From positions 1-64,000 of the forward strand of contig JAIPJY010000024.1 of assembly GCA_021733925.1 (NCBI GenBank): 64,000 nt of DNA. Reading direction: 5' to 3'. The stretch comes from Prosthecobacter sp. Its GTDB lineage: Bacteria; Verrucomicrobiota; Verrucomicrobiia; Verrucomicrobiales; Verrucomicrobiaceae. The position numbers and the translations under genes are program-made. This document shows, piece by piece, positions 56,695-64,000 of the stretch. Each line of letters begins with the position of its first letter. Position 1 is the stretch's first letter. The notes beneath the pieces were generated by a model. The model saw only the letters and a list, made by a program, of their open reading frames with translations, was not told where the DNA came from and did not search any database.

Positions 56695-57681
56695 CTAGTC
56701 CCCACTCTTCGGATCAAAGGCATCGCGCAGACCGTCGCCGAGGAAGTTGAGGGCGAGGAGGCTGGCGGACATGAGGAGGGCGGGGAAAACGAGGAGCCAC
56801 CATTTGCTTTCGAGCGGGTTGATGACCTGCGCGCCGTCCTTGAGCAGGGAGCCCCAGCTGGCGGCAGGGTCTTCGATGCCGAGACCGAGAAAGCTCAGAA
56901 AGGATTCGTCGAGGATGACGGCGGGAATGGTGAGCGTGAGGTAGGTGAGGATGATGGTGCTCAGGTTGGGCAGCAGATGCCTGCGCAGCACGCCCCATGA
57001 GCTCTGGCCCATGGCACGAGAGGCGGTGACAAAGGTCATCTCACGCAGCACGAGCACCTGACCGCGCACGATGCGCGCCATGGTGAGCCATTCGACGAGG
57101 CCAAGTGATACGATCATCACCAGTACTTTGGAATAGGCCTTCAGCTCGCTGATGTTTGCAGCCAGATCAATCCAGTTTCGCGCCTCTGCTGCGAGACGCC
57201 AGCCGTCGATCCATTCCTTCACGTACTCATCGAGCGCGGCGATGAGAATCATGATGAAGAGAATGCGCGGCACGGATTGCAGCACTTCGACGGTGCGCAT
57301 CATCACACCGTCGATCCGACCGCCTGCATAACCGCTGATCATGCCATAGAGCGTGCCAATGCCGAGGCTGATCAGCGCGCCGATCAATCCTACGCCGAGA
57401 GACACACGAGCACCGGACAGCACTCTGTAGAGCATGTCCTGTCCGTTCACATCCGTGCCAAGCAGATGCAGCGCATGGGTTTCCACCGAACGCTGCAGCG
57501 GTGGCACAAACGAGGCGCTGCTGGTGCCTTTCAGTTCCTCCGGCAGCAGCATAGGCACGACGATGGCTATGAGTGACAAGCCTGCGAGAAAACCGAGCGC
57601 GATGAGCGCCGCGCGGTTGCGCTTCAGGATCTGCCAGCCGTCCGGCCGTGCGATGGATGCTGGAGCGGCGGCTTCAGGCAT
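56695..57681 (-). CDS. Oligopeptide/dipeptide ABC transporter permease, DppC/OppC type
   Basis: 328 residues with six membrane segments. The family EAA loop is ASRAMGQSSWGVLRRHLLPN, and the tail carries DESFLSFLGLGIEDPAASWG, typical of OppC/DppC. It forms the inner-membrane channel together with the DppB-like gene upstream, whose stop overlaps its start by 8 bp. No ATPase or substrate-binding-protein gene is adjacent. Solute may be peptides, nickel or glycans. Confidence 0.9.
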   Translation of the reverse strand: MPEAAAPASIARPDGWQILKRNRAALIALGFLAGLSLIAIVVPMLLPEELKGTSSASFVPPLQRSVETHALHLLGTDVNGQDMLYRVLSGARVSLGVGLIGALISLGIGTLYGMISGYAGGRIDGVMMRTVEVLQSVPRILFIMILIAALDEYVKEWIDGWRLAAEARNWIDLAANISELKAYSKVLVMIVSLGLVEWLTMARIVRGQVLVLREMTFVTASRAMGQSSWGVLRRHLLPNLSTIILTYLTLTIPAVILDESFLSFLGLGIEDPAASWGSLLKDGAQVINPLESKWWLLVFPALLMSASLLALNFLGDGLRDAFDPKSGD

Positions 57682-58594
57682 AGAGTTTGATGCGTTTGTC
57701 CAGCAGCGTGTAGATCACGTCCACGAACAGGTTGAAGAGCACGAGCAGCATGCAGTAAACAATGACCGCACCGCCGAGCAGGAAGACATCGCGATTCTGA
57801 ATCGAGTTTACGAAGATCATGCCGGCCCCTGAGATGTTGAAGACGCTTTCGACGATCATCGAGCCGGTAAGCAGATGCGCGGCGAGCGGGCCGAGGAAAG
57901 TGATGACGGGCAGGATGGCCACCTTGATGGCGTGCCTGGCAACGGCCTGGGTTTCGGTGAGGCCCTTGGCGCGTGCGGTGCGCAGGAAGTCGCTTTTCAA
58001 CACATCAAGCAGGCTGTTACGCATCAAGCGGGCGACGTAGGCGATGTAGGGAGCGGCGAGGCAGATCGCGGGCAGGATCATCTGTGAAACCGTGCCCCAG
58101 CCGCCGACCGGCAGCCAGCCGAGCCACAGGGCAAAGATGGCGATCAAAAACGGTCCGCTGATGAAGGAAGGAATCGAAATGGACAGCAGCGCCCCGAACA
58201 TCGCCGAGCGGTCAATCCAGGTGTCCTTCTTCATTGCCGCGAGACTGCCAAGAAAAACACCGGCACAACTGGCGATCACGAAAGCCAGCGCTCCCAGCGC
58301 GAACGAATTCGGCATCTTCTGCCTCAGCAGTTCCGAGACACGCCAGTCGCGATAGCGCGTGGACACGCCCAGATCGAAGTGCGCAATGGCAGAAACATAG
58401 GCGAAGTACTGTTGTGAGACAGTGCCATCGAGATGATACCGGGCCAGCTTCGCTTTCATCACCTGGTCACTGATCACTTTGTCCGTGTCAAACGGCCCGC
58501 CTTTCGTGATCCGTGCGAGCACGAACGTGATCGAGATCACGCAGAAGATCACGATCACGCTGCTGAAGGCGCGGCGGAGGAGGAACGGAAGCAT
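57674..58594 (-). CDS. Oligopeptide/dipeptide ABC transporter permease, DppB/OppB type
   Basis: 306 residues with about six membrane segments. The N-terminus RRAFSSVIVIFCVISITFVLARI and the EAA loop (RTARAKGLTETQAVARHAIK) are characteristic. It pairs with the OppC-like protein; their genes overlap by 8 bp. The gene lies 39 bp downstream of the methyltransferase stop, across a short tandem repeat. The full transporter must be completed by genes elsewhere. Confidence 0.92.
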   Translation of the reverse strand: MLPFLLRRAFSSVIVIFCVISITFVLARITKGGPFDTDKVISDQVMKAKLARYHLDGTVSQQYFAYVSAIAHFDLGVSTRYRDWRVSELLRQKMPNSFALGALAFVIASCAGVFLGSLAAMKKDTWIDRSAMFGALLSISIPSFISGPFLIAIFALWLGWLPVGGWGTVSQMILPAICLAAPYIAYVARLMRNSLLDVLKSDFLRTARAKGLTETQAVARHAIKVAILPVITFLGPLAAHLLTGSMIVESVFNISGAGMIFVNSIQNRDVFLLGGAVIVYCMLLVLFNLFVDVIYTLLDKRIKLYA

Positions 58595-58598
58595 CGCG

Positions 58599-58639
58599 GA
58601 AATGTCGAACGCTGAAGGCGGAATGTCGAATGCTCAATC
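58599..58639. repeat. Two-copy tandem repeat at the methyltransferase stop
   Basis: AATGTCGAACGCTGAAGGCGG is followed by the related AATGTCGAATGCTCAATC. The repeat fills the gap between the oppB start and the methyltransferase gene and overlaps its stop codon, so the last codons of that gene lie in repeated sequence. Confidence 0.45.
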
Positions 58640-59494
58640 ACCCAGCCACCATGCAAAGCTGCCGCTGGGAACGGGCAGGACGCCGGTCGCGCCACGGAGC
58701 TGCATTTCGCCATGCTCCACTTTGCCACCATTGCGGCCAAACTGCTGTTTGAGGAGGTGATGCAAAGAAATAGGCGTCAGTTCCGGCGTGTGGCAGGACA
58801 GCAGGACACCCAGAGGTTGGGGTGACATGAGCTTGCCGAGCAGTGAAAGGAGCGGTGGCAGGTCGTTTTCGATTTTGAAGACCTCGCCCTTCGCCCCCCG
58901 GCCATAGCTTGGTGGATCGAGGATGAGCAGGTCGTACTGCCGGTCGCGGCGCAGTTCACGCTCCAGGAATTTGGTGACGTCATCCACAATCCAGCGGATC
59001 GGTTTTTCTTCGAGACCATTGATGGCGGCATTCTTGCGCGCCCAATCAACCATGCCCTTTGAGGCGTCCACGTGGCACACCTCTGCCCCTGCATGCGCTG
59101 CTGCCAGCGTGCTGCCGCCGGAGTAGGCGAAGAGATTCAGCACCCGCGCAGGGCGGTTGTACCGCTTGGCATATTCCGTGCAGCCTTCGCGGATGCGCCG
59201 CCATTGATCACGCTGTTCGGGAAAGATGCCGAGGTGGCCGAAGTCGGTCGAGCTGAGCTGAAACTTTGTGCCATCGACCTCAATGGTCCATGTCTCGGGC
59301 AGTTTGTCGCGGCCACGCCATTGATTGCCGCCGTCGCGGAAGAAGGTGGCGGTCACTTTTTGCCAGTCGGCCTTGGCCAGTGTCTGCTGCCAGACTGCCT
59401 GGGCGCAGGGTCGTGAGAGCACGACGCTGCCAAAGCGCTCCAGTTTTTGAAATGAGCCGCTGTCGAGGAGTTCGTAACCGTTTGAATCAGCCAT
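58634..59494 (-). CDS. RlmI-like SAM-dependent methyltransferase
   Basis: 286 residues. Motif I is VLNLFAYSGGSTLAAAHAGA with VDASKGMVDWARKNAAIN, and the catalytic block is LILDPPSYGRGAKG, as in RlmI/RlmL-type rRNA methyltransferases (5-methylcytosine or N2-methylguanine). It lacks the N-terminal PUA domain of RlmI. A paralogue at 25290-26120 has a changed catalytic block. The start is 8 bp upstream of the gpsA stop... it is therefore likely cotranscribed with gpsA and plsY. Confidence 0.85.
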   Translation of the reverse strand: MADSNGYELLDSGSFQKLERFGSVVLSRPCAQAVWQQTLAKADWQKVTATFFRDGGNQWRGRDKLPETWTIEVDGTKFQLSSTDFGHLGIFPEQRDQWRRIREGCTEYAKRYNRPARVLNLFAYSGGSTLAAAHAGAEVCHVDASKGMVDWARKNAAINGLEEKPIRWIVDDVTKFLERELRRDRQYDLLILDPPSYGRGAKGEVFKIENDLPPLLSLLGKLMSPQPLGVLLSCHTPELTPISLHHLLKQQFGRNGGKVEHGEMQLRGATGVLPVPSGSFAWWLGD

Positions 59495-59501
59495 GGGAAA
59501 A

Positions 59502-60503
59502 TTAATCGGCCTCTGGCCGTGGATCGCGTGAAAGCAGGGCTTTCATGCCCTCCTTGGGGGATTTGCCTTGATACAGCACGGCGTTGATCTCGTCGAGCAG
59601 CGGCATGCGCACGCCACTGGCCTGGGCGGCCCGGTGCATGCTGGCGGTGTTCGGAACGCCCTCGGCGACCATGCGCGTGCTGGCGATGATCTCATCCAGA
59701 GGCCGCCCCTGACCAAGCATGACGCCGACACGATGATTTCGGCTGTGTGTCGAGTAGCAGGTGCCCATAAGATCCCCCACACCGCTGAGGCCATAAAAAG
59801 TCTCTACCTTGCCGCCTTCAGCCACGCCGAGGCGCACCATTTCAGCCAGCGCTCGGGTGACGAGAGCGGCGAGGGTGTTGTCACCAAGTTTCAAGCCATG
59901 GGCGATGCCCGAAGCGATGGCGTAGGGGTTTTTCATCGCGCCTGCCCATTCGGCGCCGATGATGTCGTCGGTGGTGTAGGTGCGAAAGAATGGCAGCGTG
60001 AAGCATGACTGCACCGCTTTGGCGATTTCTTCATCCGCACAGGCCACGACAGCAGCGGTGGCCAGCTGACGCGCCACTTCTTCGGCGTGATTGGGACCCG
60101 TCAGCACCGCCAGCGGAACGCCGGGAATGGACTCACCGATGATCTCGCTCATGCGGTGGCCTGTTTCGAGTTCGATGCCTTTGGAACAGGAGATGAGCAC
60201 GCGAGCCTTAGAAGCCGCCTGGCTTTGGGCGACGAGTTCCGCCGTGCCACGCATCGCCTTGGAAGGGATCACAAACACGAGCATGTCCGCAGGCTGCAAA
60301 GCAGCCAGATCGGCGGTGACAGTGATCTCGGGCGAGAGTTCCAGATCCGGCAAGTAGCGGACATTGCGGCGGGTGTCGCGGATCTGCGCCATGAGTTCGG
60401 CATCGCGCCCCCAGAACTGCACGTTCAGCCCGCGCAAAGAAAGCAATGAGGCAAGTGCGGTGCCCCAACTGCCAGCACCGATGACTGTGGCGGACTGAAT
60501 CAT
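59502..60503 (-). CDS. gpsA: Glycerol-3-phosphate dehydrogenase [NAD(P)+]
   Basis: 333 residues. ATVIGAGSWGTALASLL is the cofactor site; LTGPNHAEEVARQLAT (AVLTGPNHAEE), NPYAIASGIAHGL and LSGVGDLMGTCYS are GpsA blocks. It reduces dihydroxyacetone phosphate to sn-glycerol-3-phosphate for phospholipids. The ATG overlaps the plsY stop by 4 bp, placing two consecutive steps of glycerolipid synthesis in one unit. Confidence 0.97.
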   Translation of the reverse strand: MIQSATVIGAGSWGTALASLLSLRGLNVQFWGRDAELMAQIRDTRRNVRYLPDLELSPEITVTADLAALQPADMLVFVIPSKAMRGTAELVAQSQAASKARVLISCSKGIELETGHRMSEIIGESIPGVPLAVLTGPNHAEEVARQLATAAVVACADEEIAKAVQSCFTLPFFRTYTTDDIIGAEWAGAMKNPYAIASGIAHGLKLGDNTLAALVTRALAEMVRLGVAEGGKVETFYGLSGVGDLMGTCYSTHSRNHRVGVMLGQGRPLDEIIASTRMVAEGVPNTASMHRAAQASGVRMPLLDEINAVLYQGKSPKEGMKALLSRDPRPEAD

Positions 60504-61150
60504 GGCTGCGGCTTCTTTTTGGTGAAGGCCTTGCTCTCCGTGCCTGCAATCAAGCGCTGGATGTTTGAGCGATGCCGGATGAAGGCGAGGATCATTACCA
60601 CGATGCCAAAGCCGAGCAGCACGAAATCCCAGTGCCCCTCACGCCACATTTGAGTGGCCATTGCCGTCGGCACGCCGACCGCCGCCGCCAGTGAACCGAG
60701 TGAGACATAACGAAAGGCGAAGAGGAAGGTGAGAAAGCCGATCCAGCCGCCGATCATCCCGGCCAGAGAGATTCCCAAAAGCACGCCACCGGTGGTCGCG
60801 ATGCCTTTGCCTCCTTTGAAGCCGAGCCAGAAGGTGAACATGTGGCCGATCACGGCGGCGAAACCGGCCAGCACTTTGCCCAATGAGACCATTTCGGGAG
60901 CTGCGCCAGTCTGTACGATCCAGCCTGCCGCCAGCCAGACGGGCAGCCAGCCTTTGAGCATGTCGAGAAGGAACACCGGGATGCCGATCCCCTTCCCCAA
61001 TACGCGGATGGCATTGGTGGCACCGATGTTGCCGCTGCCGTGCTGGCGGATGTCGATGCCTTTCAGGCGGCCGGCGAGATAGCCGAACGGCACTGAGCCG
61101 CAAAGATAGCCGCAGGCGATGCTGAGGAGTGTGGCGGTGGTTGTGGTCAT
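60500..61150 (-). CDS. plsY: Glycerol-3-phosphate acyltransferase PlsY
   Basis: 216 residues with five membrane segments. The conserved motifs are GSGNIGATNAIRVLGK (38-53) and GFKGGKGIATTGGVLLG. PlsY transfers the acyl group from acyl-phosphate to glycerol-3-phosphate, first step of phosphatidic acid synthesis. It has a basic C-terminal tail (AFTKKKPQP). It overlaps gpsA downstream and lies 74 bp downstream of cphA on the same strand. Confidence 0.96.
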   Translation of the reverse strand: MTTTTATLLSIACGYLCGSVPFGYLAGRLKGIDIRQHGSGNIGATNAIRVLGKGIGIPVFLLDMLKGWLPVWLAAGWIVQTGAAPEMVSLGKVLAGFAAVIGHMFTFWLGFKGGKGIATTGGVLLGISLAGMIGGWIGFLTFLFAFRYVSLGSLAAAVGVPTAMATQMWREGHWDFVLLGFGIVVMILAFIRHRSNIQRLIAGTESKAFTKKKPQP

Positions 61151-61224
61151 GGCGTGATCAGGCTCCTAGTAGCCGAATTCAGCCTGCTCTGGCAAGCTTT
61201 TCATCGGTCCGAAACCGCCTGAGG

Positions 61225-63894
61225 TCAGTTCGCCCCGTACTTTTCTTTCAGATACTGCACGGTTTCATCCGCCGTATCGGCCTGAATCATCACCAAATCT
61301 CCCGCCTGCGCGGATTCCAAGGCCAAATCGACCGCCTTTAAATGGCCGAGAATGGACTCGACGCGCCGGGTGCGTGGGGCATTTTCCAAGCCGGTGGCGA
61401 TGAGTTTCATGATCTCGCCTGATTCACGACCGCGCACATAGTCACCTTCGTAAAGCCAGGCTTCGTCAAATTCTGCGCTCAGCATGCGACCTTGCTCGAT
61501 GATGTCGCTGTCACGGCGGTCTCCAGCGGAGCTGTAAACGACGATGCGGCGCGGATTGGTGAACTGACGCAGACCGTCGAGCAGGGCGCGGAGGGCGTCC
61601 ACATTGTGTCCGTAATCAACGATGACGGTGATGCCTTTCAAATCGAGCACGTTGAAGCGACCGGCGTTTTGGTCGAGGCTGGGGACAAAGGTGCGTGCGC
61701 CCTGACGAATGAGGTCGTCGTCCATGCCCAGCGCCCAGGCCGCAGCCACAGCGGCGAGGGTGTTTTCGACCTGAAAGCCGATGCGCCCGCCGTGAGTGAG
61801 TGGGATTTCGCCCAGGAGCATGAACACATCCTCGACGGGTCCGGTGGCTCGGATGATGTGACCCTCACGAACATAAATGGCACGCTCACCCTGAATACGA
61901 TGGCGGACGATGACGGCGCACTCGCCATCCAGGGCGAAGAAGATCGTCTTGCGCGGATAGGTTTCTGCCATTTTCACGACGAGCGGGTCAGCGGCGTTCA
62001 GGACGGCGCTGCCCTGAGCCGACACGGCGGCGACGATGCACTGCTTCACCTCGGCCAACTGCTCGGGAGTGTCGATATCATTGATGCCAAGATGGTCGCC
62101 GGCTCCGATGTTGGTGACGATGGCGACATCGCAGTGATCAAAGGCCAGACCTTCGCGCAAAATGCCGCCTCGGGCGGTTTCCAGGACGGCAGCGTCGCAC
62201 AGAGGGTAGGACAGGATGCTGCGAGCGCTCTTGGGGCCGCTGCAGTCACCACTGTCGATCATGCGCGAACCGACAAAAACACCGTCTGTGCTCGTCATGC
62301 CGACGCGCCAGTTGTTTTGAGTCAGCAGATGCGCAATGAAGCGGGTCGTGGTGGTTTTGCCATTCACCCCTGTCACGGCGACGATGGGGATGCGGCCACG
62401 GCATTCGGGGGCAAACATGGTGTCGATCACCGCCTTTCCCACGGGACGCGGCTCGCCTTCCGAAGGATACAGGTGCATGCGCAGTCCCGGGCGTGCATTG
62501 AGTTCAATGATGACGCCGTTGCGCGGGCTCAGGGGCTGCGTGATGTCGGGGGCGATCATGTCGAGACCGCAGATGTCGAGACCGACCATCTGCGCAGCTT
62601 CGACGGCGGCGGCGCAAATCGTGGGATGCACCTCGGCGGTGCAATCGACGGCAGTGCCGCCGGTGCTGAGGTTCGCGTTGCGGCGGATGAGGATCGTCCG
62701 TTCTTTTTCCGGAATTGATTCAGGTGTGAGCCCCTGCTCAGCCAGCACGCCAATGGCCACGGCATCAATGCGAATGCGACTCAGGGCGGCGGCGTGGTCG
62801 GCAGCACGGCGTGGGTCGCGGTTCTTTTCGGCAATGAGTTCCTGAATAGTCTGCTCGCCATCACCGATGACATGCGCAGGATAGCGGCGTGAAACGGCAA
62901 TGAGTTGACGTCCGATCACGAGGACGCGGTAATCCTCCCCCTCGGCAAACTGCTCCACAATGACCGACCGGCTTTCCTCCCTGGCGGCTTCATAGGCGGT
63001 AATGACCTGCTCCCGGGTGTACAAGTTCAAAGCGACGCCACGGCCTTGGTTCCCGTCCAACGGTTTCACGACCACGGGCAGGCCGATTTCGTTGGCGGCG
63101 GCCCAGGCATCCTCGGCATTCTTGACGGGGCGGCCCTGCGGCACCGGCAGGCCGATTTCATTGAGCATCCTGCGGGTGAAGTCTTTGTCCTGCACGATGT
63201 CTTCGGCAATCGCGCTCGTCTGACTGGTGGCAGCGGCGAGGATCTTCTTTTGCTTCGAGCCCCAGCCAAGCTGGACCAGGCTGCCTTCGGTGAGGCGGCT
63301 CACGGGAATACCACGCAGGCGGGCGGCATCCACCATGGCCCGGGTGCTGGGCCCGAGGCAGACACTTTGGGCAAGTTCGCTCAGTTCCGTGATGGCCGCA
63401 TTCACGTCCATGGTCTGGCCGAATAGCGCGGCGTCGATCAAACGACGGGCGAGTTCAAAGGCGGCGCGAGCGACGGTTTCATCATCAAACTGGGTGATGA
63501 TGCGAAAGGTCAGCGGCTGCGAACTGGGCATCACCTTGCCAAAGATCACCTGAAGATCGGAGCGGCTTTGCAAGTGCAGCGTGATGGACTGCAGCAGGGC
63601 GGCGAGGGCATCCGCCTGTGGTGTGACGCAGGTTTCGCTGAGCTGGGGCTCCAGTGCCGGCAGCCAGGAGAGCAGCCAGGAACGCCAGTTCGTGACATGG
63701 TCGGTCAGTTCGGGAAACTCCACTCTGCATTCCAGAACGGTCTCTCGGGCCCAGAGATTCGGGCCGCGCAGCGCAAGGATTTTGCGAACGATGGAGGAAC
63801 GGAGTTCGCAGGATGGAGCGGGGATGGACAAGCAGGAGATGGAACGCGCGGAATTGTCCACAGACCTGCGGGAGTTCAAGGGAAACCTCGACAT
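61225..63894 (-). CDS. cphA: Cyanophycin synthetase
   Basis: 889 residues, the length of CphA1. The N-terminal region has LRGPNLWARETVLECRVEF; an ATP-grasp domain with KPLDGNQGRGV (277-287) adds aspartate; a Mur-ligase-like domain with VTGVNGKTTTTR (508-518) adds arginine. Both ATP sites are intact, so it should make the multi-L-arginyl-poly-aspartate storage polymer. The first 35 residues are less typical, and the true start may be slightly downstream. No cphB peptidase gene is in the window. Confidence 0.95.
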   Translation of the reverse strand: MSRFPLNSRRSVDNSARSISCLSIPAPSCELRSSIVRKILALRGPNLWARETVLECRVEFPELTDHVTNWRSWLLSWLPALEPQLSETCVTPQADALAALLQSITLHLQSRSDLQVIFGKVMPSSQPLTFRIITQFDDETVARAAFELARRLIDAALFGQTMDVNAAITELSELAQSVCLGPSTRAMVDAARLRGIPVSRLTEGSLVQLGWGSKQKKILAAATSQTSAIAEDIVQDKDFTRRMLNEIGLPVPQGRPVKNAEDAWAAANEIGLPVVVKPLDGNQGRGVALNLYTREQVITAYEAAREESRSVIVEQFAEGEDYRVLVIGRQLIAVSRRYPAHVIGDGEQTIQELIAEKNRDPRRAADHAAALSRIRIDAVAIGVLAEQGLTPESIPEKERTILIRRNANLSTGGTAVDCTAEVHPTICAAAVEAAQMVGLDICGLDMIAPDITQPLSPRNGVIIELNARPGLRMHLYPSEGEPRPVGKAVIDTMFAPECRGRIPIVAVTGVNGKTTTTRFIAHLLTQNNWRVGMTSTDGVFVGSRMIDSGDCSGPKSARSILSYPLCDAAVLETARGGILREGLAFDHCDVAIVTNIGAGDHLGINDIDTPEQLAEVKQCIVAAVSAQGSAVLNAADPLVVKMAETYPRKTIFFALDGECAVIVRHRIQGERAIYVREGHIIRATGPVEDVFMLLGEIPLTHGGRIGFQVENTLAAVAAAWALGMDDDLIRQGARTFVPSLDQNAGRFNVLDLKGITVIVDYGHNVDALRALLDGLRQFTNPRRIVVYSSAGDRRDSDIIEQGRMLSAEFDEAWLYEGDYVRGRESGEIMKLIATGLENAPRTRRVESILGHLKAVDLALESAQAGDLVMIQADTADETVQYLKEKYGAN

Positions 63895-63958
63895 GGAGCA
63901 CTAAATAAGATGGCCCTGGCATTCCTGCACTGAGAGTTGGGGAATTAACCGACCCGGT

Positions 63959-63986
63959 TTGACAAGCTCAAGTAACATTGGACTAT
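63959..63986 (+). promoter_or_regulatory. Possible sigma-70-type promoter at the right edge
   Basis: A perfect -35 box TTGACA (63959-63964) is followed after 16 bp by GACTAT (63981-63986), a weak -10. It reads rightward, out of the window, in the gene-free stretch upstream of cphA. One good box only, so the call is tentative. Confidence 0.22.
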
Positions 63987-64000
63987 CGGCGGCTTTCACA

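Noticed and set aside
61492..62718. Rightward 408-codon frame
   Set aside because: Antisense to the Mur-ligase half of cphA, which has intact motifs.

Overview
This window most likely comes from a high-GC, Gram-negative bacterium of the Verrucomicrobiota, perhaps a Prosthecobacter-like Verrucomicrobiaceae. I infer this from the combination of outer-membrane assembly genes (LptE- and BamD-like), a Tat-exported Gfo/Idh/MocA oxidoreductase, paired L,D-transpeptidases, a two-domain cyanophycin synthetase and intergenic palindromic repeats. No rRNA or tRNA gene is present to confirm it.

Layout. Positions 1-24 kb are mostly housekeeping and envelope genes: glycogen phosphorylase (cut by the left edge), rsmI, lptE, a BamD-like gene, an esterase, proA, two L,D-transpeptidases (one without the catalytic Cys), a VapBC-type toxin-antitoxin pair, hisC, an MgtC/DUF4010 membrane protein, a CbpA-CbpM chaperone pair, an IscA-HscB iron-sulfur pair, a TPM-domain protein, a pentapeptide-repeat protein and a large secreted esterase. 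From 21.4 to 25.3 kb the gene density drops and several palindromic elements appear, around a prepilin gene.

Positions 25.3-53.8 kb form a surface-polysaccharide island. A rightward operon (27.3-35.3 kb) makes GDP-L-fucose (gmd, fcl) and carries a fucosyltransferase-like protein and five further glycosyltransferases. A leftward operon of twelve genes (48.9-37.8 kb) makes UDP-N-acetylhexosaminuronate (dehydrogenase plus 4-epimerase) and dTDP-4-keto-6-deoxyglucose (rmlA, rmlB, without rmlC or rmlD). It then encodes a dense set of tailoring enzymes: WbqC-like protein, methyltransferases, a left-handed beta-helix acyltransferase, a beta-propeller protein, two phytanoyl-CoA-dioxygenase-like oxygenases, and a DegT aminotransferase. 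The likely product is a glycan with fucose, an aminouronic acid and a heavily modified 4-amino-4,6-dideoxysugar. Parts of the island (about 26.2-28.1 and 34.4-36.8 kb) are visibly richer in A+T than the rest. No Wzx flippase or Wzy polymerase is in the window; an MsbA-type ABC transporter sits at the right end of the island.

Positions 53.9-64 kb return to core functions: polA, two oligopeptide-type ABC permeases, an RlmI-like methyltransferase, gpsA-plsY for glycerolipid synthesis and cphA.

The most novel-looking items are the oxygenase-rich sugar-tailoring operon, the apparently inactive LysM L,D-transpeptidase, a degenerate methyltransferase paralogue and several palindromic intergenic elements. 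All family calls rest on reading motifs; no database search was run.
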